NCBI GenBank assembly: GCA_910577235.1
Contig: CAJTMX010000025.1
Location: 1 to 64,000, forward strand
Length of the DNA: 64,000 nt
DNA from: an uncultured Acetatifactor sp.
Lineage (GTDB): Bacteria > Bacillota > Clostridia > Lachnospirales > Lachnospiraceae
Direction: 5' to 3'
The position numbers were made by a program, and so were the translations under genes. The notes beneath the pieces were generated by a model that was not told the origin of the DNA, searched no databases, and worked only from the letters and a program-made list of their open reading frames with translations. Positions 6,617-15,158 of this stretch are shown here, in pieces; the stretch's first letter is position 1; each line of letters opens with the position of its first letter.

Positions 6617-9600
6617 ATGATATCAAAATTCAGTGTAAAAAAACCATATACCGTGCTGGTTGGCGTGGTGCTGGCCATTGTGCTGGGGATAGTGTCTTTT
6701 ACCCGTATGACCACGGATCTGCTGCCGAATATCAGTCTGCCCTATGTGATCGTTATGACTACTTATGTAGGGGCCAGCCCGGAGACGGTGGAGATGGTGG
6801 TGACCAAGCCGGTGGAGTCCTCCATGGCTACGGTCAGTAATATCGAGAGTATCAGTTCGGTTTCCTCGGAGAATTATTCCATGGTGATACTGGAATTTGC
6901 CCAGTCTGCGGATATGAATGCCGTATCGCTGGAAATCCGGGAGAACCTGGATCAGATCAAGTCCTACTGGGACGACAGTGTGGGCAATCCCATTATCATG
7001 AAACTGAATCCCGACATGCTGCCTGTGATGATGGTGGCCGTGGGCGTGGAGGATATGGAATACGCACAGGTCAGCGCCTATGTCACGGATGTGCTGATGC
7101 CGGAGGTAGAAAGCCTGGAGGGCGTTGCCAGCGCCAGCGCCGTGGGTCTGCTGGAGGAGAGCGTCAATGTGGTCATCCGCCAGGAAAAGGTGGACGCGCT
7201 GAATGCCAAAATCTATGCGGCTATAGACGATAAAATGCGGGAGGCGGAGGAAGAGCTGGAGAACGGCCGCCAGGAGCTGGAGGATGGCCGTCAGGAGCTG
7301 GAGGACGGTAAAAAGGAGATTGCTAACGGCATCAAGGATATAAACAGCGGAAAGATAGATATACAGGAGGGCAAGGATGAACTGAGCAGGACCCAGGAGG
7401 AGACAGCCGCCAAACTGGCTGAGACAAAGAATCAGCTGCTCACGGCCAAGACCAATCTGGAGTCCGCCAAGATGACGCTGAGTACCAATCTGACCACTGC
7501 CCGGGCTTTGCAGAAAGGCATAGATGAGATCAATAAGGTGCAGGAAAGTACCGGCAGTTATATCAAGGAGTATGACCGTCTGATCGGCGGATTTTCCGTA
7601 TCCGGCCCGGACGCGGATATAGACGATGAGACTAGAGAACAGATCCTTAGGCTGAAAGAGAGATTTTTTAACAGCGATATAGTGAAACAGATGGGTTCCA
7701 ATGAACAGATGGCTGATATGCTTACCAATCTGAGAGAATTGGACTGGGCAGACCCGGACAATTTTCAGACGGTCTATGTCAATCTGGGAGTGATCACGGC
7801 GGCGGTGTCCAGTCAGATCATGTCCCAGCGCAGCAATCTGGAACAGTCTTTGAACGCTCTGACCAACGGTTTGGGTCTGTCTGCCTACGAGGCGACGGTG
7901 AATAAGACAATGGCGACACTGGATGAGAACCTTAAGCAGGTCAATGACGGGCTGATCGAGGTGGAGAAAGGGGAACTGACGGCGGCGGTGGAGTTTGCAA
8001 ACGCCACTTCCCAGATCAATCTGGGAGAATATCAGCTGGAGCTGGCCCAGATCCAGCTTGATGCCGCACAGGAACAGATAAAAACCGGGGAGGAGCAGCT
8101 GGACGCTGCCCAGGAACAGCTCCAGGAGGGTGAAAAACAGCTGGAGGAGGCCCGCCGGGAGGCTTATGACAGCGCGGATATGACAGAAATATTGACGGTG
8201 GATATGATAAAAAATCTGCTGACGGCCCAGAATTTCTCCATGCCAGGCGGTTATGTGACTGAGGAGGGAATAGACTATCTGGTGCGAGTGGGAGATAAGC
8301 CGGTGACTCTGGAAGAGCTGCAGGCACTGCCGCTAATGGATCTACATATGGACGGGGTACCTGTGATCACATTGGGAGATGTGGCGGATGTCTTTTTCAC
8401 AGACAACGCAGAGGAAATCTATACCAATGTTAACGGCAGTCCGGGCTGCATATTGTCCATTCAGAAACAGACCGGATATTCTACCGGCGCGGTGTCCGAT
8501 CTGCTGTTGCAGCGCTTTGCGGATATGATGGAGGCGGATGAGCAGCTGAGCGTGGTTACGCTGATGGACCAGGGTGTATATATAGATCTGGTGATGGATT
8601 CCATCGTGAGCAATATTTTGATGGGAGGTTTGCTGGCCATAGTGATCCTGCTGCTGTTTTTAAAGGATCTGCGGCCGACGATGGTGGTGGCGTTCTCCAT
8701 ACCTGTCAGTCTGGTCACGGCTATCGTCTGTATGTATTTCAGCGGTGTGACCCTGAACATCATCTCCCTGTCCGGATTGGCGCTGGGCATTGGTATGTTG
8801 GTGGACAATTCCATCGTGGTGATTGAAAATATATACCGTATGCGGGGAGAGGGCAGATCCATATTAGATGCGGCTATTGAGGGCAGCAGTGAGGTGACAG
8901 GTTCCATCATTGCCTCCACGCTGACTACGGTGTGTGTGTTTGCGCCCATTGTTTTTACCGAGGGTATTACCAGACAGCTTTTTGTGGATATGGGGCTGAC
9001 TATAGCCTATTCCCTGCTGGCCAGCCTGATCATCGCTCTGACGGTGGTGCCCGCCATGTCTTCAAAACTGTTGACCAAAACCAAGGAGCAAAAGGAAGGG
9101 CGTTTCTTTAAAGCGATGACAGGGGGCTATGTGAAACTGTTGGGCGGTGCGCTAAAATGTAAGAGCCTGGTGCTGGTGCTGGCTTTGGCTATGCTCGGTA
9201 TCAGCTTTGCCCTGGCCTGGACCAACGGTACGGCTTTTATGTCGGATATGGATTCCACACAGATGACGGTCAGCGTTAATCTGCCGGATGACGCCACTCT
9301 GGAGGAGACGGGCGCTTTGACTGATACGGTGGTGGAGAGGATATTGGAGCTGGAGGATATCACGGATGTGGGTGCCATGGCCAGCACTTCCTCCATGGCC
9401 ATGCTGACCGGAGGCGGCAACAGCAGTACCCACAGCACGGACATCTATGTGGTGGCCCGTGAGGACAAAAAGCTGAGCAATGAGGAGATCGCCCAGCTGA
9501 TATTGGATAGGACGGCGGACCTGGAGGCGGAGATCACGGTGGATACCTCCAGTATGGATATGAGCGCCATGGGCAGCAGCGGTATCTCCATACAGGTGCG

Positions 9601-10732
9601 GGGCCGGGAACTGGATACCCTGCGGCAGATCGCGGGAGAAGTGGCGGCCATCGTGGAGTCCGTGGAGGGAACTGCTCAGGTGTCCGATGGTCTGGCGGAG
9701 AGCAGTGAAGAGCTGCGGATCACTGTTGACAAGGATAAGGCCATACGGTACGGTTTGACTGTGGCACAGGTATTTACCCAGATCGCTCCCAAGCTGGCGG
9801 ATTCCAGTAATGCCACCACCCTCGCGGCGGCGGATAAGGACTATGTGGTCTATGTGTCCAACGGCGGGGATACATCGCTTACAAGAGATATGATAGCGGA
9901 CTTGCCCATAAAGGGAACGGACGAAGAGGGAAAAGAAGTGGAGATCCCTCTGTCAGATATTGCCAGACTGACTCCGGCGGTGTCGCTTAATTCCATCAGC
10001 CGTGCGGATCAGAACCGCTATATCCAAGTGTCCGCCCAGATTGCCGACGGTTATAATGTGGGGCAGGTATCTGCCAAAGTGGAGAACCGGTTGGCCGACT
10101 ATCAGCTCCCGGAGGGCTACAGCCTGGTATTTGCGGGTGAAAATGAGATGATCAACGATGCTATCGGACAGGTGTTGTTGATGCTGCTCTTGGCGGTAGT
10201 ATTTATGTATCTGATCATGGTAGCCCAGTTCCAGTCCCTGCTGTCACCGTTTATTATCCTGTTCACGATCCCGCTGGCCTTCACCGGAGGCCTGCTGGGG
10301 CTGTTTTTCAGCGGCAGTGAGATCAGCGTGATCGCACTGATCGGATTTGTCATGCTGGCCGGTATCATCGTAAACAACGGTATCGTGCTCATCGATTATA
10401 TGAACCAGCTGCGGGAGCAGGGAATGGAGAAGAAAGAGGCCATTCTCACAGCGGGCCGTACCAGACTGCGTCCGGTGCTGATGACGGCACTGACCACGAT
10501 CCTGGCGCTGTCCACCATGGTACTCTCCGATGATATGGGAGCGGAGATGGCAAAGCCCATGGCCGTCACTACCATAGGCGGCCTGCTGTACGGCACGCTG
10601 CTCACGTTGGTGGTGGTTCCCTGCGTATATGATATCTTTATCAGGGAAAAAGGAGAAAAATCGAAGGCGAAAGTGAAACGCATTAAACGGAAACGTGTAA
10701 AACACGAAGAAGAGGCCACAGACACGGAGTAG
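6617..10732 (+). CDS. RND-family efflux transporter permease with large coiled-coil insertion
   Basis: A proton-driven exporter of the AcrB/HAE superfamily, 1371 residues against about 1030 usual. TM1 is at residues about 10-32, followed by the porter region (DLLPNISLPYVIVMTTYVG). Residues about 200-515 are an inserted domain rich in Glu, Gln, Lys and Leu with repeats such as GRQELEDGRQELEDG and EQLDAAQEQLQEGEKQLEE, most likely a long antiparallel coiled coil. TM2-6 follow, with the relay Asp in GMLVDNSIVVIEN (about residue 728), and the second half has GIIVNNGIVLIDYMNQ. Firmicute RND pumps with such insertions have no obvious outer-membrane partners; no membrane-fusion gene lies here. tetR follows after 4 bases. 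Confidence 0.92.
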   Translation: MISKFSVKKPYTVLVGVVLAIVLGIVSFTRMTTDLLPNISLPYVIVMTTYVGASPETVEMVVTKPVESSMATVSNIESISSVSSENYSMVILEFAQSADMNAVSLEIRENLDQIKSYWDDSVGNPIIMKLNPDMLPVMMVAVGVEDMEYAQVSAYVTDVLMPEVESLEGVASASAVGLLEESVNVVIRQEKVDALNAKIYAAIDDKMREAEEELENGRQELEDGRQELEDGKKEIANGIKDINSGKIDIQEGKDELSRTQEETAAKLAETKNQLLTAKTNLESAKMTLSTNLTTARALQKGIDEINKVQESTGSYIKEYDRLIGGFSVSGPDADIDDETREQILRLKERFFNSDIVKQMGSNEQMADMLTNLRELDWADPDNFQTVYVNLGVITAAVSSQIMSQRSNLEQSLNALTNGLGLSAYEATVNKTMATLDENLKQVNDGLIEVEKGELTAAVEFANATSQINLGEYQLELAQIQLDAAQEQIKTGEEQLDAAQEQLQEGEKQLEEARREAYDSADMTEILTVDMIKNLLTAQNFSMPGGYVTEEGIDYLVRVGDKPVTLEELQALPLMDLHMDGVPVITLGDVADVFFTDNAEEIYTNVNGSPGCILSIQKQTGYSTGAVSDLLLQRFADMMEADEQLSVVTLMDQGVYIDLVMDSIVSNILMGGLLAIVILLLFLKDLRPTMVVAFSIPVSLVTAIVCMYFSGVTLNIISLSGLALGIGMLVDNSIVVIENIYRMRGEGRSILDAAIEGSSEVTGSIIASTLTTVCVFAPIVFTEGITRQLFVDMGLTIAYSLLASLIIALTVVPAMSSKLLTKTKEQKEGRFFKAMTGGYVKLLGGALKCKSLVLVLALAMLGISFALAWTNGTAFMSDMDSTQMTVSVNLPDDATLEETGALTDTVVERILELEDITDVGAMASTSSMAMLTGGGNSSTHSTDIYVVAREDKKLSNEEIAQLILDRTADLEAEITVDTSSMDMSAMGSSGISIQVRGRELDTLRQIAGEVAAIVESVEGTAQVSDGLAESSEELRITVDKDKAIRYGLTVAQVFTQIAPKLADSSNATTLAAADKDYVVYVSNGGDTSLTRDMIADLPIKGTDEEGKEVEIPLSDIARLTPAVSLNSISRADQNRYIQVSAQIADGYNVGQVSAKVENRLADYQLPEGYSLVFAGENEMINDAIGQVLLMLLLAVVFMYLIMVAQFQSLLSPFIILFTIPLAFTGGLLGLFFSGSEISVIALIGFVMLAGIIVNNGIVLIDYMNQLREQGMEKKEAILTAGRTRLRPVLMTALTTILALSTMVLSDDMGAEMAKPMAVTTIGGLLYGTLLTLVVVPCVYDIFIREKGEKSKAKVKRIKRKRVKHEEEATDTE

Positions 10733-10736
10733 AGAG

Positions 10737-11372
10737 ATGAAAAAGATCACTGGATTTGAGCCAAAGGAAGAGATACCGGAAAAAGTGTTGCTGCTATACA
10801 GAGGCGTGATGGAGCTGGTTCTTGAGGGTGTGGATGTCCGCACTCTCAAGGTATCGGATATCACCTGTAAGGCCGGTATCGGAAAAGGGACAGCATATGA
10901 TTATTTTGACACCCGGGAGGAGATCATCGTCAGCGCTATCCTGCATTTCATGGTATGTATACAGGAGGAGGCGGAGACACAGCTGGCGCGGCGGACCGGT
11001 TTTTTTGAGCGGATGGAATATCTTCTGGAACTGCTGGAGGAAAAAATGGCAGAGCGGGAATGTTTTCTGCATTTTATCCACTTGCTGACAGATACTTCCA
11101 TCTGCGGCCTGAAACTGCAGGAACGGATCAGGGAGGCGGGGCAGGAGGATTATACGCTTGTATCCATGCTGAAAAATATGATCCGGGAGGGCGTGGAGAA
11201 CGGGGAGCTGCGGGCGGACATTCCCGAGGGATACCTCTGCTATACCGTAGGCTCCCAGCTCGTCTGTTTTATGGCCAGTATCAGTTTCCCGGAGATTGGG
11301 CGTATTACGGTACAGGAACTGAAACCATATATTCTCAGTCAGCTGCGGGAGAGTTGTGGCTGCAAGACTTGA
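10737..11372 (+). CDS. TetR-family transcriptional regulator
   Basis: A 211-residue regulator. Its N-terminal helix-turn-helix (residues about 15-65) includes LKVSDITCKAGIGKGTAYDYFDTREEI, close to the TetR consensus. The C-terminal half is the variable ligand-binding domain and ends in a Cys-containing tail. It is 4 bases after the RND gene and so almost surely cotranscribed with it. It probably binds the palindrome at 6531-6554 and represses its own operon until an inducer, perhaps an exported compound, is bound. The first step of this inference comes from the sequence; the inducer is unknown. Confidence 0.88.
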   Translation: MKKITGFEPKEEIPEKVLLLYRGVMELVLEGVDVRTLKVSDITCKAGIGKGTAYDYFDTREEIIVSAILHFMVCIQEEAETQLARRTGFFERMEYLLELLEEKMAERECFLHFIHLLTDTSICGLKLQERIREAGQEDYTLVSMLKNMIREGVENGELRADIPEGYLCYTVGSQLVCFMASISFPEIGRITVQELKPYILSQLRESCGCKT

Positions 11373-11451
11373 AAAAGGTAGTCTGATGTGCTATACTCAT
11401 ATCAGTCCTGTCAGCGGCAGGCAGTAATTGCAAAGATGTGGGGATGGGGAG

Positions 11452-11748
11452 ATGCAACAGACGTTATACAGTATGGTAAAGGTAAACAATGAGATAGAGT
11501 TATGTGAGGTAGGCGACTTGAATTGCAAGCAGGCCATCGAGAGGGAACTGCTGCAAAACAGGATTTCCTATTTTATTCGCTGGAACAAGGGCGGTATATT
11601 CCGATTGGGGCGCAAAAAGGACTACTGTATTTTCTGTGTCAATGACAATGCGGCCCAGGAGGCGGAGGCCGTGATCAACACGCTGTGCGAACAGCAGGGA
11701 TACCGTGTGAGATTTCTGCATCGCAGGACAAAAAACAAATATTTTTAG
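11452..11748 (+). CDS. Small hypothetical protein (DUF2007-like size)
   Basis: About 98 residues, soluble, with no signal peptide or membrane segment. It contains EIELCEVGDLNCKQAIERELL, YFIRWNKGG and a C-terminal basic end (RFLHRRTKNKYF). A TTG start at 11428 is possible; the ATG at 11452 follows a GGGGA stretch and is preferred. The fold is not recognised with confidence: the ferredoxin-like alternation (motif, central strand, AAQEAEAVINTL helix) resembles small signal-transducing DUF2007-type proteins, but this is a guess. The gene stands alone between tetR and tRNA-Thr. Confidence 0.65.
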   Translation: MQQTLYSMVKVNNEIELCEVGDLNCKQAIERELLQNRISYFIRWNKGGIFRLGRKKDYCIFCVNDNAAQEAEAVINTLCEQQGYRVRFLHRRTKNKYF

Positions 11749-11764
11749 AATTGTGTAATTTGTG

Positions 11765-11793
11765 TTGACAAATGCGGATTTTTTTGGTAGAAT
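11765..11793 (+). promoter_or_regulatory. Promoter of tRNA-Thr
   Basis: TTGACA (11765-11770), 17-base spacer, TAGAAT (11788-11793), about 31 bases before the tRNA. Confidence 0.85.
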
Positions 11794-11824
11794 TGCTTTT
11801 GTGGTTGAGAGTGCATCACAACCT

Positions 11825-11897
11825 GCTGCTGTGGCTCAGTCGGTAGAGCGTCGCATTGGTAGTGCGGAGGTCACGGGTCCGATTCCCGTCAGCAGCT
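11825..11897 (+). tRNA. tRNA-Thr (anticodon GGT)
   Basis: The cloverleaf is complete. Acceptor GCTGCTG pairs with CAGCAGC, the D-arm is GCTCAGTCGGTAGAGC, the anticodon stem is TCGCA/TGCGG with loop TTGGTAG (anticodon GGT), and the T-arm is CGGGTCCGATTCCCG. CCA is not encoded. A strong promoter precedes it and a terminator follows at once. An AT-rich island with a recombinase remnant begins right after it. Confidence 0.96.
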
Positions 11898-11900
11898 TTG

Positions 11901-11929
11901 AAAAACCTTGAGTATTCAAGGTTTTTTTG
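11901..11929 (+). terminator. Terminator of tRNA-Thr
   Basis: AAAACCTTGA pairs with TCAAGGTTTT around a short loop, followed by a T run. Confidence 0.92.
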
Positions 11930-12247
11930 TTTGTAGTAATCAGATAGCTTTAGACATGTTTGTAAAAATGCGGCAACAAGTGGAAACCAGATAGTGTGTT
12001 GGAGATACTACAAAAGCACTCTATTGATTAAAATTTTTAATTGCAGAAAAGAAGATAACTTTTATGACAAAAGAGGAGTTATATAGTGCCTATTATGCTA
12101 CTTTACCTATTTTAGTGGAGAAGGTCAGTGTTTTGCTTTTTCGTTGTGAGTGAGAACTGAGGCCGGAATTGGATGTCATGATATTTCACATGACTCTTTC
12201 AAAAAATCTCATTTATTTTTCTAAATGAAATGCTTAATTCAATATGA
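11930..12247 (+). other. AT-rich intergenic stretch
   Basis: No convincing gene. A 29-codon frame starts at ATG 12064 (MTKEELYSAYY) without a good ribosome site and is probably debris. It marks the left edge of the decayed island behind tRNA-Thr. I looked for a copy of the tRNA 3' end at the island's far side (about 17.3 kb) and saw none. Confidence 0.5.
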
Positions 12248-12274
12248 GAAAAGAGTCGTCAAAACTGGCGGCTC
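12248..12274 (-). terminator. Terminator of the 48-residue minus-strand gene
   Basis: On the minus strand GAGCCGCC pairs with GACGACTC (two G-T pairs) through an AGTTTT loop, and TTTTCT follows. It starts at the stop codon of the small gene upstream. Confidence 0.7.
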
Positions 12275-12420
12275 TATCTTTTTTGATTAATTGGCTGTAT
12301 ACCTTCTTTTCTAGTATTATGCGTTTGATTTTGATTTTCAGGCTTGGTCTTTTGAGTTATACTATTGAATTTGTTATGATCCTTTTGTTCTTGAATCTGT
12401 TCCTGAGTTTTCTTATCCAT
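12274..12420 (-). CDS. Small hydrophilic hypothetical protein, 48 residues
   Basis: A minus-strand gene hidden opposite a larger, probably false plus-strand frame. It starts MDKKTQEQIQEQKDHNKF and ends GIQPINQKR. It is rich in Gln, Lys and Asn, has no hydrophobic segment and is likely disordered. Support comes from three signals together: an AGGTG ribosome site 6 bases before the ATG (cat at 12418-12420), a composition typical of a soluble protein, and a terminator exactly at its stop. The family is not recognised. Confidence 0.6.
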   Translation of the reverse strand: MDKKTQEQIQEQKDHNKFNSITQKTKPENQNQTHNTRKEGIQPINQKR

Positions 12421-12629
12421 TTTTTCACCTCAAAAACAGTATATACAAAATTATATAGAATATTCGCTTAAATCTGTAATATGATTACTTTTCGTGCTGT
12501 TTTGTTATTTTTCATCATCTTTACACCTTTTTGGGACATTATGAAGATTACCAATCATCAAGTAATACATATTGAACCTTAAAAGTAGCTTAATTGCAAA
12601 AGTAAATTCGGATGCAGGGGATAGATTTT

Positions 12630-12758
12630 ATGGATGCAGCATGGCGGTTAGGCTATTACACAATAGATGATATTTACTATTTACCGAACGGACAAAGAGC
12701 AGAATTAATAGATGACAAATTATATATGAATATGAACACCTGGACGGCTTGTAAATGA
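12630..12758 (+). pseudogene. Uma2-family nuclease, N-terminal remnant
   Basis: A 42-codon frame with YTIDDIYYLPNGQRAELID matches the N-terminus of the two intact Uma2 genes at 16381 and 61038 (YTIDDIYALPDGERAELID). After that the match stops and the frame ends in unrelated residues. The remaining about 135 residues, including the nuclease active site, are gone. This is the third Uma2 locus in the window. Confidence 0.75.
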
Positions 12759-12918
12759 TTTACAGTCCTTAAAAGATGGTGACAATCCTGTTATAGATTG
12801 GGAAGGAAATGAGGAAAATCCACAAGAAATTTATGATTATATAACATCATTTGAGTATGGTTGGGAAGTTGTAGCAGATAATGATGGCGTTTATCCTAAT
12901 ACTTTGCTTGCTGTGTAA
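12736..12918 (+). pseudogene. 3' fragment of an unrecognised gene
   Basis: An open frame without a start overlaps the end of the Uma2 remnant in another frame. It carries an acidic sequence with LQSLKDGDNPVIDWEGNE, EIYDYITSFEYGWEVV and VYPNTLLAV before the stop at 12916. It looks like the C-terminus of a soluble protein joined to the Uma2 remnant by a deletion. The family is unknown; small acidic proteins of this kind are often immunity proteins, but nothing here proves it. Confidence 0.5.
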
Positions 12919-13001
12919 TATAATATTTGATATTCTTCAAAAAAATGAGATGTATAGCATGCAATGAATTTGGAATTGAAAAAGAATAAGTGGGTGATAA
13001 A

Positions 13002-13383
13002 ATGGCAAAGGAGAATAAACGAATTGCAATTTATATTAAAGTCAGCACATTGGACCAGGCAAGGGAAGGTTATTCTCTGGAGGCGCAGGAAAAAACGCTT
13101 AGAAAGTGGTGTGATGATCAAAATTATGAGGTTTTTGTATGCAGATAGGGGTATTTCTGGAAAAGATATTGAACACCGTCCGGCTATGAATAGACTTCTC
13201 GAAGATGCAAAAGAGGGAAAATTTGATATAGTCTTATTTTGGGCATTGAGTAGATTTACAAGAAACGTGTCAGACCTGTATTCTACAATGGAAACTTTTA
13301 ACAAAGTGGCGGTATTATTGAAACGACAAGGGAAATTGACAGGAAGAAAAAGGATACAACCAATAGTAAAACTTGAAAAATAA
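13002..13383 (+). pseudogene. Large serine recombinase, frameshifted and internally deleted
   Basis: From ATG 13002 the frame reads KRIAIYIKVSTLDQAREGYS, the resolvase N-terminus, in which the catalytic Ser lies in the KVSTLDQ segment, and stops at about 13147. The next frame resumes with YADRGISGKDIEHRPAMNRL and FDIVLFWALSRFTRN, so one indel separates two catalytic-domain halves. After STMETFNK the recombinase and zinc-ribbon domains are missing, and the end reads VAVLLKRQGKLTGRKR. It was probably the integrase of a mobile element that brought in this island; it cannot be active now. Confidence 0.85.
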
Positions 13384-13417
13384 AATATACTTTTAAGAGC
13401 GAAAGAAGAATATAAAT

Positions 13418-13636
13418 TTGATACTAAAATATATCAAAAACAAAATTGATCAATTAGATAAAATATTATGGAAAGCTCATCGACTGAAAGGGGATATAGA
13501 AAAATGGGTAGAAAAAAGTGGAATTGATACTTCAAGTAATGAATGGTATCAAAATGTGGTTGGTGATTGTAATTCTGTTAGTGGATTTTTTAAAGATGGT
13601 CTGGAAGAAATATTAAATAATGGAGGAGATGATTAG
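13418..13636 (+). CDS. Small hypothetical protein, possibly truncated
   Basis: A 72-codon frame with a TTG start and a weak ribosome site. The sequence is hydrophilic: KYIKNKIDQLDKILWKAHR helix, then GDIEKWVEKSGIDTSSNEWY and acidic DGLEEILNNGGDD. The stop overlaps the start of the next frame. It may be the 3' part of a larger gene. The surroundings are fragments, so expression is uncertain. Confidence 0.4.
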   Translation: MILKYIKNKIDQLDKILWKAHRLKGDIEKWVEKSGIDTSSNEWYQNVVGDCNSVSGFFKDGLEEILNNGGDD

Positions 13637-13829
13637 TGCAAATTGGAGTAAAAAATAATATACATTATTATTTGGAGCAGAATCCATTGACAAAAGAAAT
13701 ACGAATTGTTGTTAATGATTGGTCTAATGGGAAACGGAGAATTTATACTAACAAGGCAATGATGCGAAAAATTTTCTGTATGCTTGTGGTATAAAACCTT
13801 TTAATTGTACACAAATAATAGTAAAATAA
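13636..13829 (+). pseudogene. Small hypothetical gene with probable frameshift
   Basis: A GTG at 13636 overlaps the previous stop. The frame reads KNNIHYYLEQNPLTKEIR and IVVNDWSNGKRRIYTNK, then shifts; the neighbouring frame continues plausibly with NDAKNFLYACGIKPFNCTQ and stops at 13827. One missing or extra base near 13757 would restore about 63 residues. The function is unknown. Confidence 0.4.
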
Positions 13830-13862
13830 AAAACATAATCAAACGGATCGAAAGGAAAACAT

Positions 13863-14067
13863 ATGGAAATTTTATTAGGATTAATCTTTCTTTTTTGTGT
13901 ATTTGGATTGCCTGGTATTATTAGAAATTTCAAATTTGATAATCGTTTACCACCAGATGGATATAGAGTGGGATCATGGTGCAATGTCTCACGATTTGGA
14001 TATGGGTAAGTCAAAAAATGAGGTAATAGACAAATGTAACCGAGGTGGTTATGATGTAAAAAAGTAA
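13863..14067 (+). pseudogene. Two overlapping gene fragments (short membrane peptide and a C-terminal remnant)
   Basis: Frame one starts at ATG 13863 with a hydrophobic MEILLGLIFLFCVFGLPG stretch and stops at 14007. A second frame from about 13958 reads MDIEWDHGAMSHDLDMGKS, KNEVIDKCNRGGYDVKK, and stops at 14065. They look like the head of one gene and the tail of another joined by deletion. Neither family is recognised. Confidence 0.4.
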
Positions 14068-14148
14068 ATATAGGAACGAGTAAAGCTACTGGAAATTATT
14101 CTGGTAGCTTTTATAGTGGATAAATGATATAATATGGAGGACATAAGT

Positions 14149-14379
14149 ATGAATGATGAATATGAAATGATAAAAGAGTTTGAATGTCATGGAGAACAGA
14201 TGATGACAGTCAGAATTAGAAATGCTGCGCTGGCGGAATGGCATAAAGTTTATGGCAGAAACCATCAGGAGAAATGGAAAACCAAGGTTGATTGGAACAG
14301 ATTTATACCAAAAAACAATATAAAAAGAAATATGTTTCTTGAAATTGGAGGAATGACAAAATGCATGATACAGCTATAG
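14149..14379 (+). CDS. Small hypothetical protein preceding a Fic-domain gene
   Basis: 76 residues from the ATG at 14149, which is 8 bases after a TGGAGG site; the upstream in-frame ATG at 14134 overlaps that site. It begins MNDEYEMIKEFECHGEQMM and is charged and soluble. The frame runs 19 bases into the Fic gene, so the two are probably translated together. It could be a partner of the Fic protein, but it does not resemble a known Fic antitoxin, and its last 25 residues look like read-through after a frameshift. Confidence 0.5.
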   Translation: MNDEYEMIKEFECHGEQMMTVRIRNAALAEWHKVYGRNHQEKWKTKVDWNRFIPKNNIKRNMFLEIGGMTKCMIQL

Positions 14380-14990
14380 AGATGGCAAAAAGGATGTTGG
14401 TGGACAGTATATGGAAAAGTGCTAATCTTGAAGGACTGGGAACCACGTTCCCAAAGACAGAAGCGATTCTTGCCAATGCTCCTACAACTACAAAAACCGA
14501 GGAAGTATTATTTGTTATCAATATGAAACGTGCTTGGCAATTCCTTTTGGATAATCTTGAGTACACAAATTGTATTATGTTACTGAGAGAGTTTGATAAA
14601 ATTGTTGGAGAATTACTGTTTAGTTATGCTGGTGAAATAAGAACGATTCCTGTACAGATTGGAGGTACATCATGGGAACCTGAGATGCCGCATACAGGAA
14701 TTATTATGGAATCAATAAATGAAATAGAAGAGATAGAGGATTTTGAATTAAGAGCACTCAAGTATTTTTGTTATATTGCACGGACTCAAATGTTTATTGA
14801 TGGGAATAAACGAGTGGCACAGCTTATGGCTAATAAAGTGCTTATTGAACATAATATTGGTATTTTTCAAATACCTATTGAGAAGTTGGAGGAATTTAAG
14901 GGGCTGTTGATAGATTTTTATGAGACTGGGAATGATGTGAAAATCATAGGATTCATGAAAAAATGTTGTATTAGAAGAATACAAGGTTAA
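14361..14990 (+). CDS. Fic/DOC-domain protein with altered active-site motif
   Basis: A 209-residue Fic-fold protein. Fic enzymes transfer AMP or other nucleotides to target hydroxyls using HxFx(D/E)GN(G/K)R. Here the loop (residues about 147-157) reads RTQMFIDGNKR: the GNKR phosphate-binding part is intact but the catalytic His is replaced by Gln. Near the N-terminus SANLEG fits the inhibitory (S/T)xxxE(G/N) motif that blocks ATP in class II Fic proteins. A loop containing TSWEPEMPHTG fits the target-docking flap. It may be an inactive or altered-chemistry Fic protein. It lies in the AT-rich island, overlapping the small gene before it. Confidence 0.75.
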   Translation: MHDTAIEMAKRMLVDSIWKSANLEGLGTTFPKTEAILANAPTTTKTEEVLFVINMKRAWQFLLDNLEYTNCIMLLREFDKIVGELLFSYAGEIRTIPVQIGGTSWEPEMPHTGIIMESINEIEEIEDFELRALKYFCYIARTQMFIDGNKRVAQLMANKVLIEHNIGIFQIPIEKLEEFKGLLIDFYETGNDVKIIGFMKKCCIRRIQG

Positions 14991-15158
14991 AAGAATTATT
15001 TTATATCATATACAATGATTGAAAGAGATCTCCCTTTTCGGAATGATGTACCCAATGGGAAATGACTTATAAATATACATTGTAAATGGCAGATAAAGAT
15101 TTTATAATCAAATATTCAAATCGAAGTTTGAATGTTTGGGTAAAGAAAGAGAAGAAAA

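Noticed and set aside
12244..12471. Plus-strand 75-codon hydrophobic frame
   Set aside because: It is the antisense of a small minus-strand gene that has a ribosome site and terminator; the plus frame has no ribosome site.
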